Position numbers and translations under genes: made by a program. The notes below the pieces were generated by a model. That model did not search any database, was not told the DNA's origin, and saw nothing but the letters and a program-made list of their open reading frames with translations. Shown here in pieces: positions 33,045 through 44,698 of a DNA stretch of 64,000 bases (positions are counted from its first letter, which is position 1; each line of letters starts with the position of its first letter). The DNA is from Actinopolyspora mortivallis DSM 44261 (GTDB lineage Bacteria > Actinomycetota > Actinomycetes > Mycobacteriales > Pseudonocardiaceae): assembly GCF_000384035.1 (NCBI RefSeq), contig NZ_KB913024.1:2041584-2105583 (forward strand), read 5' to 3'.

Positions 33045-36000
33045 TCACTCTCCTTCCGGACGGTCCCCGTCACGGAGCAGCCCACGCAGGTGCTCGGCGA
33101 TGTGCTCCACATGCGGCGGATCGATCATCGAGAGGTGGTCGCCGGGAACCCGCACGACCTCCAGATCACCCGCGAACTCGTCCCACCCCAGCGTCGTGTC
33201 CGTACGCAGGTAGCGCGGATCCAGCTTGGTGGTGGTGTGCTCGGCCCGCTCCGCCCGGTAGAGCACCACCGGGCCGTCGTAACGCCCCGGGCGATAGCGT
33301 TCGGCGATGCGGGCGTCCACATAGGAGGTGTACTGGTGTCGCAGCACTCCCCGCCCGATCCCGGCCTCGGACTCCGCGAGCGCGTGCATCACACGTTCCA
33401 GCTGCTCAGTCTCGTCCAGCCCGGCCAGCTCCTCCCGCGACACCGGCAGTGACACTCCGTAGGTGTGTTCCACGTGGTCGACGAAGCGCTCGAAACGCCG
33501 GGTGACCAGCTCGTCCCGCGGCTGCTCGGAGTCCGACGGCAGGATCGTGTCCACGAGCACCACGAGTTCCACCCGGCCGCCGGCCGCCGTCAGCCTGCGC
33601 GCGGTCTCGAAGGCCAGACAGCCGCCGAAGGACCATCCACCCAGCCGATAGGGTCCCTGTGGTTGGATCTCTCGGATCAGGCCGACGTACTCCTCGGCCT
33701 TGTCCTCCACGGTGTCGAAACGATCCAGTCGTTCCAGGCCGTAGCAGGGCTGGTTCGACCCGAGCCGTTCCGTGAGCGGCAGGTAGACGCTGGTGGGACC
33801 ACCCGCCGGGTGAAACAGGAACAACGGCGTGGCATCGCCCTCCGCGCGCAACCGCCGAACGGGCCCCCGGGCATCCTCGAAACGTTGTCGGACCAGGTCG
33901 GCCATTCGTTCCACGGTCGGATGTTCGAACAGCCCGGCGACCTCCTCGCCGAGCCGCTCGGCGACCGCGGCGGAGACCCTCTCCGCGGCGGAGGTGTCCC
34001 CGCCGGAGGCGAAGAAGTCCCGGTCCACGCCGATCTCGTCGATGTCGAGCGCCTCACGCCACAACCGAGCGATCCAGCGTTCCGTGGCGTCCCGGGGACC
34101 GATCACACGGGCCGCACCGTCGGTGTCCTCCTCCACGGTCCGCACACCGAGCCGTTCCGCGATGTGCCGGGCGAGATCGGCGGTACTTGCTCCCCGCAGC
34201 AGCAGGGTGGTGGGGACGGTGACCCCGAACTCGTTCTCGACGGCGTTGCGGGCCCGCATCGCCATCAACGAGTCGAAACCCAGTCCGGTCAGGGCAGTGT
34301 CGACGTCGAGACTTCCCGGTTCGGTACCGGAGACCCTCCCCAGCAGCTCGCCCAGGCGCGTGGTGATCCCACGCAGCGCCTGGTCGGGTTCCAGCCCACG
34401 CAGGCGGTCGAGGTCGATCCCCGTGTGCTCCTCCGCCGAGGTGCCGAGCACCTCGCGGAAGAAGGGACGTCGTGTCGCCTCGGGGAAACGCTCGGCCACC
34501 CGTGTCGCGTTCAGCCACGCCACACCGACCACCTCGTCCTCGGCGCCGAGCGCGGCCTCGAAGGCACGGACACCGGTCTCGGGGGACAGGGGTGGAAGCA
34601 CGTCGGAGAACGTCGCGCTGGCCCCGCCGACCCGGCCCCACGGACCCCACTGCACGCTGACAGCGGGCAGTCCCTGGGCACGCCGCCACCGCACCAGATC
34701 GTCCAACGCCCCGTTGGCCGCCGCGTAGGCGGCCTGCCCCGGGGACCCCAGCAGGGCCGCCGCCGAGGAGAAAACCGCCCACCAGTCCGGCCGGAGTGTC
34801 CTCGTGGCCTCGTGCAGCCGCAGCGCACCGTCCACTTTGACGCGCCACACCCGCTCCAGGGTCCGCTCGTCCAGCTCGGTGTAGGCCACGTCCTCGACCA
34901 CTCCTGCCGCGTGCAACACCCCGCACAGCTCCGTCCGTCCCTCCGTGGCGGCGGCGACCAGCCGCTCGGCCACCGCCGGAGCGGCTATGTCTCCGTTGAC
35001 CACGACGACCTCGGCGCCACGTTCCCGCAGACGGTCCATGTCCTCCCGTAGCTCCGGTGTGGGAGCGCCACGTCCGTTGAGCACCACGCGCCGCGCCCCC
35101 CGACGGACCAGTTCGCGGGCGAAGGTGTAACCGAGTCCACCCAACCCCCCGGTGATCACGTACGCTCCGTCCCGCACCGGCAGCCCCTCCGGGGTGGGAG
35201 TGCGGGTCTCGCGACAGAGCCTGCCCACCCGACGCCGTTGTCCCTCCCAGCGGACGTCGTCCTCCGGAGTGTCCGCACACAGTTCCCGCGCCAGGGAAAG
35301 CGCCGGGGTCTCCCGCGCTTCGAGGAGCGAGACGTGTTCTCCCGGGTGTTCGAAGGCCAGCACACGCACCAACGAGCGCAGCGCCGAGTGGTACTCCCCC
35401 GAGCCGAGGATCCAGAGCCGGACAGTGACGCCGAAGCGTTCCCGCAGCGCGGCGACCACCCCCGCCAGGCGCGGCAACCACCGCCCGGACGCCCCTGTGG
35501 GGGAGTCCGGATCGTTGCCGTCCACGGCGACGAGGACCCCGCGCGGGGGATGCTCGGCCGTCGCGGCGAGTTCGTCCAGCGCCTCGGAGGGCACCTCCTC
35601 CCGGAGGGGGCCGCGCACCGAGACCCGTTGCCCGAGTTCACGCAGCCGTTCGGCCAGGTCGTCCGGTGCTCCGAACAGCAGCCAGCTTCCCGCACGCTCC
35701 CGCGGTTCCGGCTGTGGTTGCTCTCTCCAGTGGTGCAGCAGGAAGGCCTCGGAGCACTCGCGCGGCACCGGAGTCGCCGCCAACCCACGCGCCCGCACCT
35801 GTCCGATCTCGGCCACGGGGCGGTCCCGGTCGTCGGTCACCAGCAGTGAACCCCGCACCTCCCCGCTTCCGTCCGGTTCCTCCAGTCTGGAGTGGCACCT
35901 GACCCGACCCGGCAGGACACCGCGAACCCGGACCTCGGAGAAACGAACCGGAACGCACAGTTCCGTCTCCGCCAGCGGGCTCTCCGGCCCGAGACCAGCG

Positions 36001-39000
36001 GCCACCAGCGTCTGCAGACATCCGTCCAACAGCGCCGGATGTGCCCGGAATCCCGCCGCCGACCCCGCCTCCGAGGGCAACGCCAGTTCGGCCACGGCCC
36101 GTCCCCCACCGGCACGGACCGACTCCACCGTGCGGAAGGCCGGACCGTACTCCTGCCCCAGGGAACGCAGTCCGGAGTACAGCCGCACGGCCTGGTCCGG
36201 CGGTTTTTCACACGTCGTCAACCGGAGTCGTCCGTCCCCCGCGGAGACCCTGGCGGTGGCGTGGCGGATCCATCCCTCCTCGTGGGAACCGGAGTGGATC
36301 TCCACAGTCACCTCCCCCGCACCGGGGACGGCACGGGTGGTGACGGGAACCTCGGTGTCGAGCACGAGCAGCTCGTCCAGTTCCAGTTCCCGCAACGTCA
36401 GCTCCTCCGGAGCACGACGCGCGGCCGCGGCTGCCGCGACCAACACCATCTCCACGCAGGCTGTGCCGGGCAGCACTCCGGTGTCGTGCACACGGTGGTC
36501 CCCCAGCCACGGCAGGAACCGCGTTCCCACGTCACCGCGCCAGACGATCCCACCGTCCGGCAACTCGGCCCGCCGCCCGAGCAGGGGATGTTCCCCGGGC
36601 TCCCGCCGTGTTGCCCGCACCGGGAACCAGAAACTCTCGTGGTGCCATGCGGTGGGGGGAAGTGCCACGTCCCGGACACGTCGCCGTGTGGGACGCGTGT
36701 CGGCGTGGCCGCCGACCAGCAGCCGCGCGAGGTTCTCCCGGAAAGCCGCCACCTCGTCGTCGCGGTGGCAGCTGAAGGCGACCACGGGGGAGCTCACGCC
36801 CGCCTCGGTGAGCGTTTCCTCCACTCCGCCCGAGACGATCGGATGGGGAGCCACCTCCAGGAAGGTGTCGAAACCGTCGGCGGCCGCCGCCCGCACGGCA
36901 CGGTCCAGCCGCACCGGGTTGCGCAGGTTGCGCGCCCAGTAGGAGGCGTCGAAGCAGACCGGCTGGCGGGGATCCTCGCTCGCCGTGCTGTACACGGGCA
37001 CGCGGGCGGGAGCCGGGGCCAAATCTGCCAGCTCGGTGCGCAGCGGTTCCAGCAACGGATCGACCGCGCGGGTGTGCCCTGCCCCGGAGACGTCCAGTAC
37101 CGTGGCCATCCGGTTCCGTCGCTGGAAGTGTTTCACGATCAGTTCGATCTCGTCCTCGGGTCCGGCGACGGTGCACCGGCGCGGGGAGGTGTGCACGGCC
37201 GCGGCCACCCCGGGAAACCATTCGGACAGACTCTCGACCTCGGAGGGGGAGGCCTCCAGCACCGCCATCGCCCCACCGCCGGCCGACTCCGTCTCCGCCA
37301 GCAGCCTGGTGCGGGTTTCCATGACCCGCAGTCCCGTCTGGTACCCCAACGCACCCGCCACCACCGCGGCGGAGACCTCGCCCATCGAGTGCCCGATGAC
37401 GGCGGCCGGTTCCACACCACGCCGACGCCACAGTTCCGCCAGGGCGAGCTGGGTTCCGAACAGGGCCAACTGGACGTGGCGGAGCCCTTCCGGGACGTTT
37501 CCCTCGGAGAGCATCTCGTACAGCGAGAACCCCGCCGTTCTCCGGAAGTCCGCGTCGCGCTCGCCGAGGGAGTCGGCGAGCTCCGGTTCCCGCCGCAGCA
37601 GCTGTCGGCACATTCCCGGCCACTGCGAACCGTAACCGGAGAACACCCACACCGGCCCCCGCTCGGCGGCGTCGGCCCGTCCGCGGATCACGGTCGCCGT
37701 GTCACGCCCCTCGGCCAGCGAACGCAGTCGCCGGACCAGTTCCCGCCGGTCGGCGGTGACCACGGCGGCACGTTCCACGTGGTGCTGGCGGTCGTGCAGC
37801 AGGGCCCCGGCCAGTTCCCCCGAGGGTGTCGCCTCGCCCGGACCGTCGAGCCAGGTGGCCGTCCGTTCCGCCGTGGCCCGCAGTCTCCGCTCGTCGCTGC
37901 CGGAGAACACGAAAACGTGGGGGGAATCGTCCGAGTCCCCGCCCGTGGCGGGAAAAGGCCAGGACTCCAGTACCACGTGGGCGTTGGTGCCGCCGAAACC
38001 GAACCCGGAGACCCCGGCTCGTTTCGTCCCCGAGTAGTGCGGCCAGTCCCGGCTGTTCCGCACCACGTCGAGACGGTCCCGCTCGAACGGGATGTGCGGG
38101 TTGGGTTCCCGGTGGTTCGGTGTGGCGGGCAGCGTCCCGTGCCGCATGGCGAGCACCACTTTGAGGAGCCCGGCCACACCGGCCGCGGCCTCCAGATGAC
38201 CGAGGTTGGCCTTGACGGATCCGAGCAGCACCGGACGTGCCTCCTCCCGCCCCCGTCCGAGCACCTCGCCCAGCGCCCGAGCCTCGATGGGGTCCCCCAG
38301 CAGTGTCCCCGTCCCGTGGGCCTCCACGTAGTCCACCACGGCGGGGTCGAGCTCGGCGGCCCTGTAAGCCCCGCGCAGCAGTTCGGCCTGCGCGGCCGGG
38401 TTGGGAGCCATCAGGCCGTTCGAACGTCCGTCCGAGTTCACGGCCGAGCCCCGGACGACCGCGTGGATCACGTCACCGTCCCTGCGGGCGCGGGAAAGCA
38501 GTTTGAGCACCAGCACACCGCAGCCCTCGCCGCGTACGATTCCGTCGGCGGCGGCGTCGAACGGTTTGCAACGCCCGTCCGGGGCCAACGCTTCGGCCCG
38601 GTGGAAACTGGCCGTCACCGAGGGGGAGAGCAGCAGATTCACCCCGCCGGCCAGTGCGGTGACGCTCTCGCCCGCGCGCAGGCTGGCACACGCCTGGTGC
38701 AGCGCCACCAACGAGGAGGAACAGGCGGTGTCCACGGTCATGCTCGGTCCCCGCAGGTCGAGCAGGTAGGACAGCCGGTTCGCGATCACGCTCATGGCCG
38801 CCCCGGTTCCGGTCCAGGCGTCGACGGCGTCGACGTCACCGGCGGTGAGCTGCGCGTACTCCGTGGCCGCCGCTCCGACGAACACCCCGGTGGCCGAGCC
38901 GCGCAGCCTCTCGGGGGCGCTGCCCGCGTGTTCGAGTGCCTCCCAGGCCACTTCCAGCAGCAGGCGCTGCTGCGGATCGGTCACCTCGGCCTCGCGCGGT

Positions 39001-39497
39001 GACACGCCGAAGAACCCAGCGTCGAAACCGGACACGTCCGCGAAGTAGCCACCCGCCCGGGGAAGTCCCTCCAGGGGCTCATCCCGTCCTGCGGTGAAGG
39101 ACTCCCATCTCCCCTCGGGCACGGTGCCGATCGTGTCGGCACCTCGCGTGAGCAACCGCCAGAACTCCTCGGGGCCGTTCACCCCGGGAAAGCGACAGCC
39201 CATTCCGACCACCGCCACCGGCTCCCCCGGTTCCGGGGCGGCGGCCGTCCCGTCCGGTGCGGAGGCTCCGGCCAGGGCCTCGCTCAGCCGTTCCACCGTC
39301 GGGTGCTCCCAGAGCAGGGTGGACGGCAGCGCTCTGCCCACCAGGCTCTCCAGTTCCCCGGACAGAGCCACCACGTCCCGGGAGGAGAGCCCGAACTCGT
39401 CGAAGGGGCGTCGTGTGTCCACATCGGCGGGGCTTTGACCGGTGTGCTCGGCGATCCGGTGTGTCAGCCACTCCCGGATCTCGGAGTGATCAGCCAT
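33045..39497 (-). CDS. Pks13-like type I polyketide synthase, ACP-KS-AT-DH-KR-ACP-ACP*-TE
   Basis: 2150 residues. N-terminal loading ACP (FGLSSRD, Ser39); ketosynthase (about 90-510; TACSSS Cys259, His394, His434); acyltransferase (about 615-920; GHSMGE Ser704, specificity motif GAGH near 805-808); dehydratase (about 970-1240; His1001 in LGDHRVHDTGVLP, Asp1158 in LLDG); ketoreductase (about 1440-1660; TGGLGGLG, Ser1578, Tyr1591); second ACP (GFDSL, Ser1743); third carrier domain (about 1800-1870) where the attachment residue reads GGDT (Thr1835); thioesterase (about 1885-2140; GWSFGG Ser1956, Asp1983, His2121). No enoyl reductase. FGLSSRD is typical of ACPs loaded by fatty acyl-AMP ligases. 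Predicted product: an alpha-alkyl, probably alpha,beta-unsaturated, acyl chain released or esterified by the TE. The ATG overlaps the acyl-AMP ligase stop by 8 bp. Confidence 0.92.
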   Translation of the reverse strand: MADHSEIREWLTHRIAEHTGQSPADVDTRRPFDEFGLSSRDVVALSGELESLVGRALPSTLLWEHPTVERLSEALAGASAPDGTAAAPEPGEPVAVVGMGCRFPGVNGPEEFWRLLTRGADTIGTVPEGRWESFTAGRDEPLEGLPRAGGYFADVSGFDAGFFGVSPREAEVTDPQQRLLLEVAWEALEHAGSAPERLRGSATGVFVGAAATEYAQLTAGDVDAVDAWTGTGAAMSVIANRLSYLLDLRGPSMTVDTACSSSLVALHQACASLRAGESVTALAGGVNLLLSPSVTASFHRAEALAPDGRCKPFDAAADGIVRGEGCGVLVLKLLSRARRDGDVIHAVVRGSAVNSDGRSNGLMAPNPAAQAELLRGAYRAAELDPAVVDYVEAHGTGTLLGDPIEARALGEVLGRGREEARPVLLGSVKANLGHLEAAAGVAGLLKVVLAMRHGTLPATPNHREPNPHIPFERDRLDVVRNSRDWPHYSGTKRAGVSGFGFGGTNAHVVLESWPFPATGGDSDDSPHVFVFSGSDERRLRATAERTATWLDGPGEATPSGELAGALLHDRQHHVERAAVVTADRRELVRRLRSLAEGRDTATVIRGRADAAERGPVWVFSGYGSQWPGMCRQLLRREPELADSLGERDADFRRTAGFSLYEMLSEGNVPEGLRHVQLALFGTQLALAELWRRRGVEPAAVIGHSMGEVSAAVVAGALGYQTGLRVMETRTRLLAETESAGGGAMAVLEASPSEVESLSEWFPGVAAAVHTSPRRCTVAGPEDEIELIVKHFQRRNRMATVLDVSGAGHTRAVDPLLEPLRTELADLAPAPARVPVYSTASEDPRQPVCFDASYWARNLRNPVRLDRAVRAAAADGFDTFLEVAPHPIVSGGVEETLTEAGVSSPVVAFSCHRDDEVAAFRENLARLLVGGHADTRPTRRRVRDVALPPTAWHHESFWFPVRATRREPGEHPLLGRRAELPDGGIVWRGDVGTRFLPWLGDHRVHDTGVLPGTACVEMVLVAAAAAARRAPEELTLRELELDELLVLDTEVPVTTRAVPGAGEVTVEIHSGSHEEGWIRHATARVSAGDGRLRLTTCEKPPDQAVRLYSGLRSLGQEYGPAFRTVESVRAGGGRAVAELALPSEAGSAAGFRAHPALLDGCLQTLVAAGLGPESPLAETELCVPVRFSEVRVRGVLPGRVRCHSRLEEPDGSGEVRGSLLVTDDRDRPVAEIGQVRARGLAATPVPRECSEAFLLHHWREQPQPEPRERAGSWLLFGAPDDLAERLRELGQRVSVRGPLREEVPSEALDELAATAEHPPRGVLVAVDGNDPDSPTGASGRWLPRLAGVVAALRERFGVTVRLWILGSGEYHSALRSLVRVLAFEHPGEHVSLLEARETPALSLARELCADTPEDDVRWEGQRRRVGRLCRETRTPTPEGLPVRDGAYVITGGLGGLGYTFARELVRRGARRVVLNGRGAPTPELREDMDRLRERGAEVVVVNGDIAAPAVAERLVAAATEGRTELCGVLHAAGVVEDVAYTELDERTLERVWRVKVDGALRLHEATRTLRPDWWAVFSSAAALLGSPGQAAYAAANGALDDLVRWRRAQGLPAVSVQWGPWGRVGGASATFSDVLPPLSPETGVRAFEAALGAEDEVVGVAWLNATRVAERFPEATRRPFFREVLGTSAEEHTGIDLDRLRGLEPDQALRGITTRLGELLGRVSGTEPGSLDVDTALTGLGFDSLMAMRARNAVENEFGVTVPTTLLLRGASTADLARHIAERLGVRTVEEDTDGAARVIGPRDATERWIARLWREALDIDEIGVDRDFFASGGDTSAAERVSAAVAERLGEEVAGLFEHPTVERMADLVRQRFEDARGPVRRLRAEGDATPLFLFHPAGGPTSVYLPLTERLGSNQPCYGLERLDRFDTVEDKAEEYVGLIREIQPQGPYRLGGWSFGGCLAFETARRLTAAGGRVELVVLVDTILPSDSEQPRDELVTRRFERFVDHVEHTYGVSLPVSREELAGLDETEQLERVMHALAESEAGIGRGVLRHQYTSYVDARIAERYRPGRYDGPVVLYRAERAEHTTTKLDPRYLRTDTTLGWDEFAGDLEVVRVPGDHLSMIDPPHVEHIAEHLRGLLRDGDRPEGE

Positions 39498-41253
39498 GTA
39501 GGTCCTCGGATCCCAACTCGTCGTCCAGGTAGCGCCTCTTGCACAGCTGCCGGGCGACCTTGCCGCTGGAGGTCCGCGGCACGGTGTCCGGTTCGAGCAG
39601 CAGCAACTCGTGCACCGAGATCCCGTGCTCGGCGGCCACCTCCTTGCGCACCGCCGCCGCGGTCTCCTCCGGATTCCGCAGGTGCGGCGGTGTGGAACGC
39701 GCGTACTCGGCGGCCACCACCAGCCGTTCGGTTCCGTCCACGGTCACCGGGAACGCCGCGGTGTGGTGTTTGCGCAGCTGCTCGTGCCGCTCGACGGTTT
39801 CCTCGACGTCCTGGGGGTAGTGGTTGCGACCGTCCAGCACGATCAGGTCCTTGATCCGCCCGGTCACGTAGAGTTCGCCCTCGTGGAGGACTCCGAGGTC
39901 ACCGGTGCGCAGCCACCCGTCGCCCGGCAGCTCCCCCGGTTCGACCAGGTGGGCGTCGAACACGCTCGCGGACTCGGCCGGGTCGTGTTTCCAGTAGCCG
40001 CGGCCGGTGTTGGGGCCGTTGACCCAGATCTCTCCGACGGTCCCTTCCGGCAACGGACGATGCGTGTCCGGGTCGACGACGGCCACCCGTTGTCCGATGG
40101 GGCCGCCGCAGGAGACCAGTTCGCTGTACTCCGCTCCCGTCTCGGCCACCCGCGCGAGACCTTCCCCCAAGGCGACACGATCGAAACGAACGGTCCTCGG
40201 TTGTCGGTGCGCCCGGCTGGCCGAGACGAACACGGTCGCCTCGGCCAGACCGAAGGAACAGCGGTGGCTCTCGGGGGGCAGTCCGCAGGGGGCGAACACG
40301 CGGTTGAACCGTTCCATCGTGGCGGGTCGCACCGGTTCACTGCCGTTGATCACCGAACGGACCCCGTCCAGACTGAGCCACGCCCTGTCCTTCTCGGACA
40401 CCTTCGCGGCGCAGTAGTCGAAAGCGAAGTTGGGGGCCGCGGTCACGGACGGGGAGTTCACCGAGAGGTGCCACAACCAACGCACCGGCCGCCGTAGGAA
40501 GGCGGCCGGATCCATCAACACCGTGTGGATACCCCCCACCAGTGGCGCGGCCACCGACAGCACCAACCCCATGTCGTGGTAGAGGGGCAACCAACTCACC
40601 GTGCTCGCGTCCGGGTCCTCGCCCACATAGGCCTCCAGGGCCTGCGCGGCGTTGGAGAGTACGTTGGCGTGGGTAATCTCCACCCCCGTGGGGGTTCGTG
40701 TCGATCCGGAGGTGTACTGCAGATAGGCCACCTCACCGGGATCGGTCTCCGGACGCCGGTACTGGTCGCCCGCCCGCTCGGCGAGCACGTCGACGGCCAC
40801 GCGTTCGAGGTCGGGGAAGCCACACTCCCGCAGCGTCCGGGCGAGTCGCTCGTCTTCCTCCTCCACCGTGAGCACGCAGGAGGGTTCGCAGTCCGCGAGC
40901 ACGGAGGCGATCCTGCCGGGCCCTCCCTCCGGGCCCGGCGGAAACAGGGGGACGGCTATCAGGCCCGCGTGGATCGCCCCCAGGAAGCCGACCACGTACT
41001 CGACCCCCTGGGGGGCCATGACCGCCGCTCGCTGTCCTCGACGGAAATCACGCCGGAGTCGTGCGGCCACGGCGCACACCCGGTCGTGCAGTTCCGAGTA
41101 CGTCAACGAGCGCGTGATCCCGTCGGGACTCGTCGCGTAGTCCACGAACGTGATCGCGGTGGCGTTTCCGCGTGTCGTCGCGAAACGGGTCAGACAGTCA
41201 GTCAGGGCGACCTCGTTTCGCCGATACACGGGGACCGCGACAGTTGATTCCAT
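39490..41253 (-). CDS. Fatty acyl-AMP ligase (FadD32-like)
   Basis: 587 residues. Activates a fatty acid as acyl-AMP and transfers it to the N-terminal ACP of the PKS instead of CoA. FAAL hallmarks: YLQYTSGSTRTPTGVEITH, WLPLYHDMGLV, CSFGLAEATVFVS, the insertion-bearing N-terminal domain, TGRIKDLIVLDGRNHYPQD, and the terminal catalytic lysine in RTSSGKVARQ. ATG 41253 (ESTVAVPVYRR) is preferred over the frame start at 41313 because GGGAAGG precedes it. First gene of the leftward lipid operon, overlapping the PKS start, so loading enzyme and PKS are co-translated. Confidence 0.93.
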   Translation of the reverse strand: MESTVAVPVYRRNEVALTDCLTRFATTRGNATAITFVDYATSPDGITRSLTYSELHDRVCAVAARLRRDFRRGQRAAVMAPQGVEYVVGFLGAIHAGLIAVPLFPPGPEGGPGRIASVLADCEPSCVLTVEEEDERLARTLRECGFPDLERVAVDVLAERAGDQYRRPETDPGEVAYLQYTSGSTRTPTGVEITHANVLSNAAQALEAYVGEDPDASTVSWLPLYHDMGLVLSVAAPLVGGIHTVLMDPAAFLRRPVRWLWHLSVNSPSVTAAPNFAFDYCAAKVSEKDRAWLSLDGVRSVINGSEPVRPATMERFNRVFAPCGLPPESHRCSFGLAEATVFVSASRAHRQPRTVRFDRVALGEGLARVAETGAEYSELVSCGGPIGQRVAVVDPDTHRPLPEGTVGEIWVNGPNTGRGYWKHDPAESASVFDAHLVEPGELPGDGWLRTGDLGVLHEGELYVTGRIKDLIVLDGRNHYPQDVEETVERHEQLRKHHTAAFPVTVDGTERLVVAAEYARSTPPHLRNPEETAAAVRKEVAAEHGISVHELLLLEPDTVPRTSSGKVARQLCKRRYLDDELGSEDLHG

Positions 41254-41596
41254 ACAACCTTCCCGCCTCAGCGGCAAAAACACCAGTCCGAAAGGGAAAA
41301 AATTGTCGGACAAGTCCGTCCGAACAGCGGGACGAAGATTTCACGGTGTCCGAAACCCTGTCAACACCGACCGATTCGAAAAAAACGAGGAAAGCACCAC
41401 GAACGCATTGTGGTGCGCCACGGAAAAACAATTCTTGTCACCACGATGACAATCACCTCCCACGGGGAGGTCGTCGTGTCCGCCCCGCCTCCGGGAGCGA
41501 ACCGGACGCTGCGCGACTCCGGAGCCACCACGCGGGGATCCCGACGGAGCCCGGAACACCCGGCCCGGAGCTCTCCCCTCGGGTACCGTGTGCGAC
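41254..41596. other. Divergent promoter region between FAAL and GNAT genes
   Basis: About 343 bp, AT-richer than its flanks, no gene seen. It contains a spaced palindrome at 41307-41318 (CGGAC, two bases, GTCCG), 54 bp before the FAAL start, and the TTGTCA repeat listed separately. It must carry the promoter of the FAAL-PKS-carboxylase operon. Confidence 0.55.
41435..41452. promoter_or_regulatory. Inverted repeat TTGTCA-N6-TGACAA
   Basis: Perfect 6-bp arms around six bases, about 180 bp upstream of the FAAL start and 145 bp upstream of the GNAT start. The spacing fits a dimeric regulator; TTGTCA also resembles a -35 box. A candidate operator for the lipid cassette, not proven. Confidence 0.35.
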
Positions 41597-43965
<2,369 letters not shown>

Positions 43966-43973
<8 letters not shown>

Positions 43974-44694
43974 CCGCCACCCCCGCGGGCTTGTACAGGT
44001 ACGTGACCAGGCTCTTGCCCAGCACGGGGTTCAGCGCACGTTCCAGGGAACGGGTCACCCACGGTGCGCGCAGCATGTCCCACACCAGCATCCGGTGGTA
44101 GAGCCCGGTCAGCGGATGCTCCGTGCGGTTCACCCCGACCGCGCACTTCAGCCACCAGTACGGGGAGTGCAGGGCATGCGCGTGGTGGTGGTGCACCGGA
44201 CGCAGCCCCGCCGCCCGCAGCCTGTCGAGCAGTTCCCCCCTGCGGTAGATCCGCACGTGTCCGCCCTCGACGTTGTGATAGGCCTCCGACAGCGCCCAGC
44301 ACACCCGTTCGGGAAAGTAGCTGGGCACGGTTACCGAGACCCGGCCGCCGGGTTTGAGCACCCGCACCAGCTCACGCATGGCCCGGTCGTCGGCGGGGAT
44401 GTGCTCGAGTATCTCCGAAGCGATCACGTGGTCGAAGGACTCCGCGGGGAAGGGCAGTTCGAGCGCGTCACCGCGGACGGTGGTGGCCTCGGCTCCGGCG
44501 GGAACCTCCCCCTGCTGTTCCATGGCGGCGAACATCGCGGCCACGTCGTCCAGCTCAGCCTCGTCATGGTCGAAGGCCACCACACGCAGCCCCCTGCGGT
44601 AGAGCTCGAAGGCGTGGCGGCCCGCGCCGCACCCCAGGTCCAGCACCCGCTGGCCCGGCAGCACCCCGAGCTTGTCGAAATCCACCGTCAGCAA
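43966..44694 (-). CDS. SAM-dependent methyltransferase (Methyltransf_11 type)
   Basis: About 242 residues. Motif I VLDLGCGAGRHAFEL, motif II VVAFDHDE, then DALELPFPAESFDHVIASEILEHIP and LKPGGRVSVTVP. The C-terminal part, HALHSPYWWLKCAVGVN, is hydrophobic and may touch the membrane. The start is uncertain: TTG 44694 is used, GTG 44685 is an alternative. It follows the GT4 gene by 4 bp and overlaps the toroid gene, so it is in one operon with both. Likely methylates a glycan or glycolipid intermediate. Confidence 0.85.
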
Positions 44695-44698
44695 CGCC

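Noticed and set aside
35892-39002. 1036-codon open frame on the plus strand
   Set aside because: Antisense shadow of the PKS ketosynthase-to-dehydratase region, no recognisable protein.
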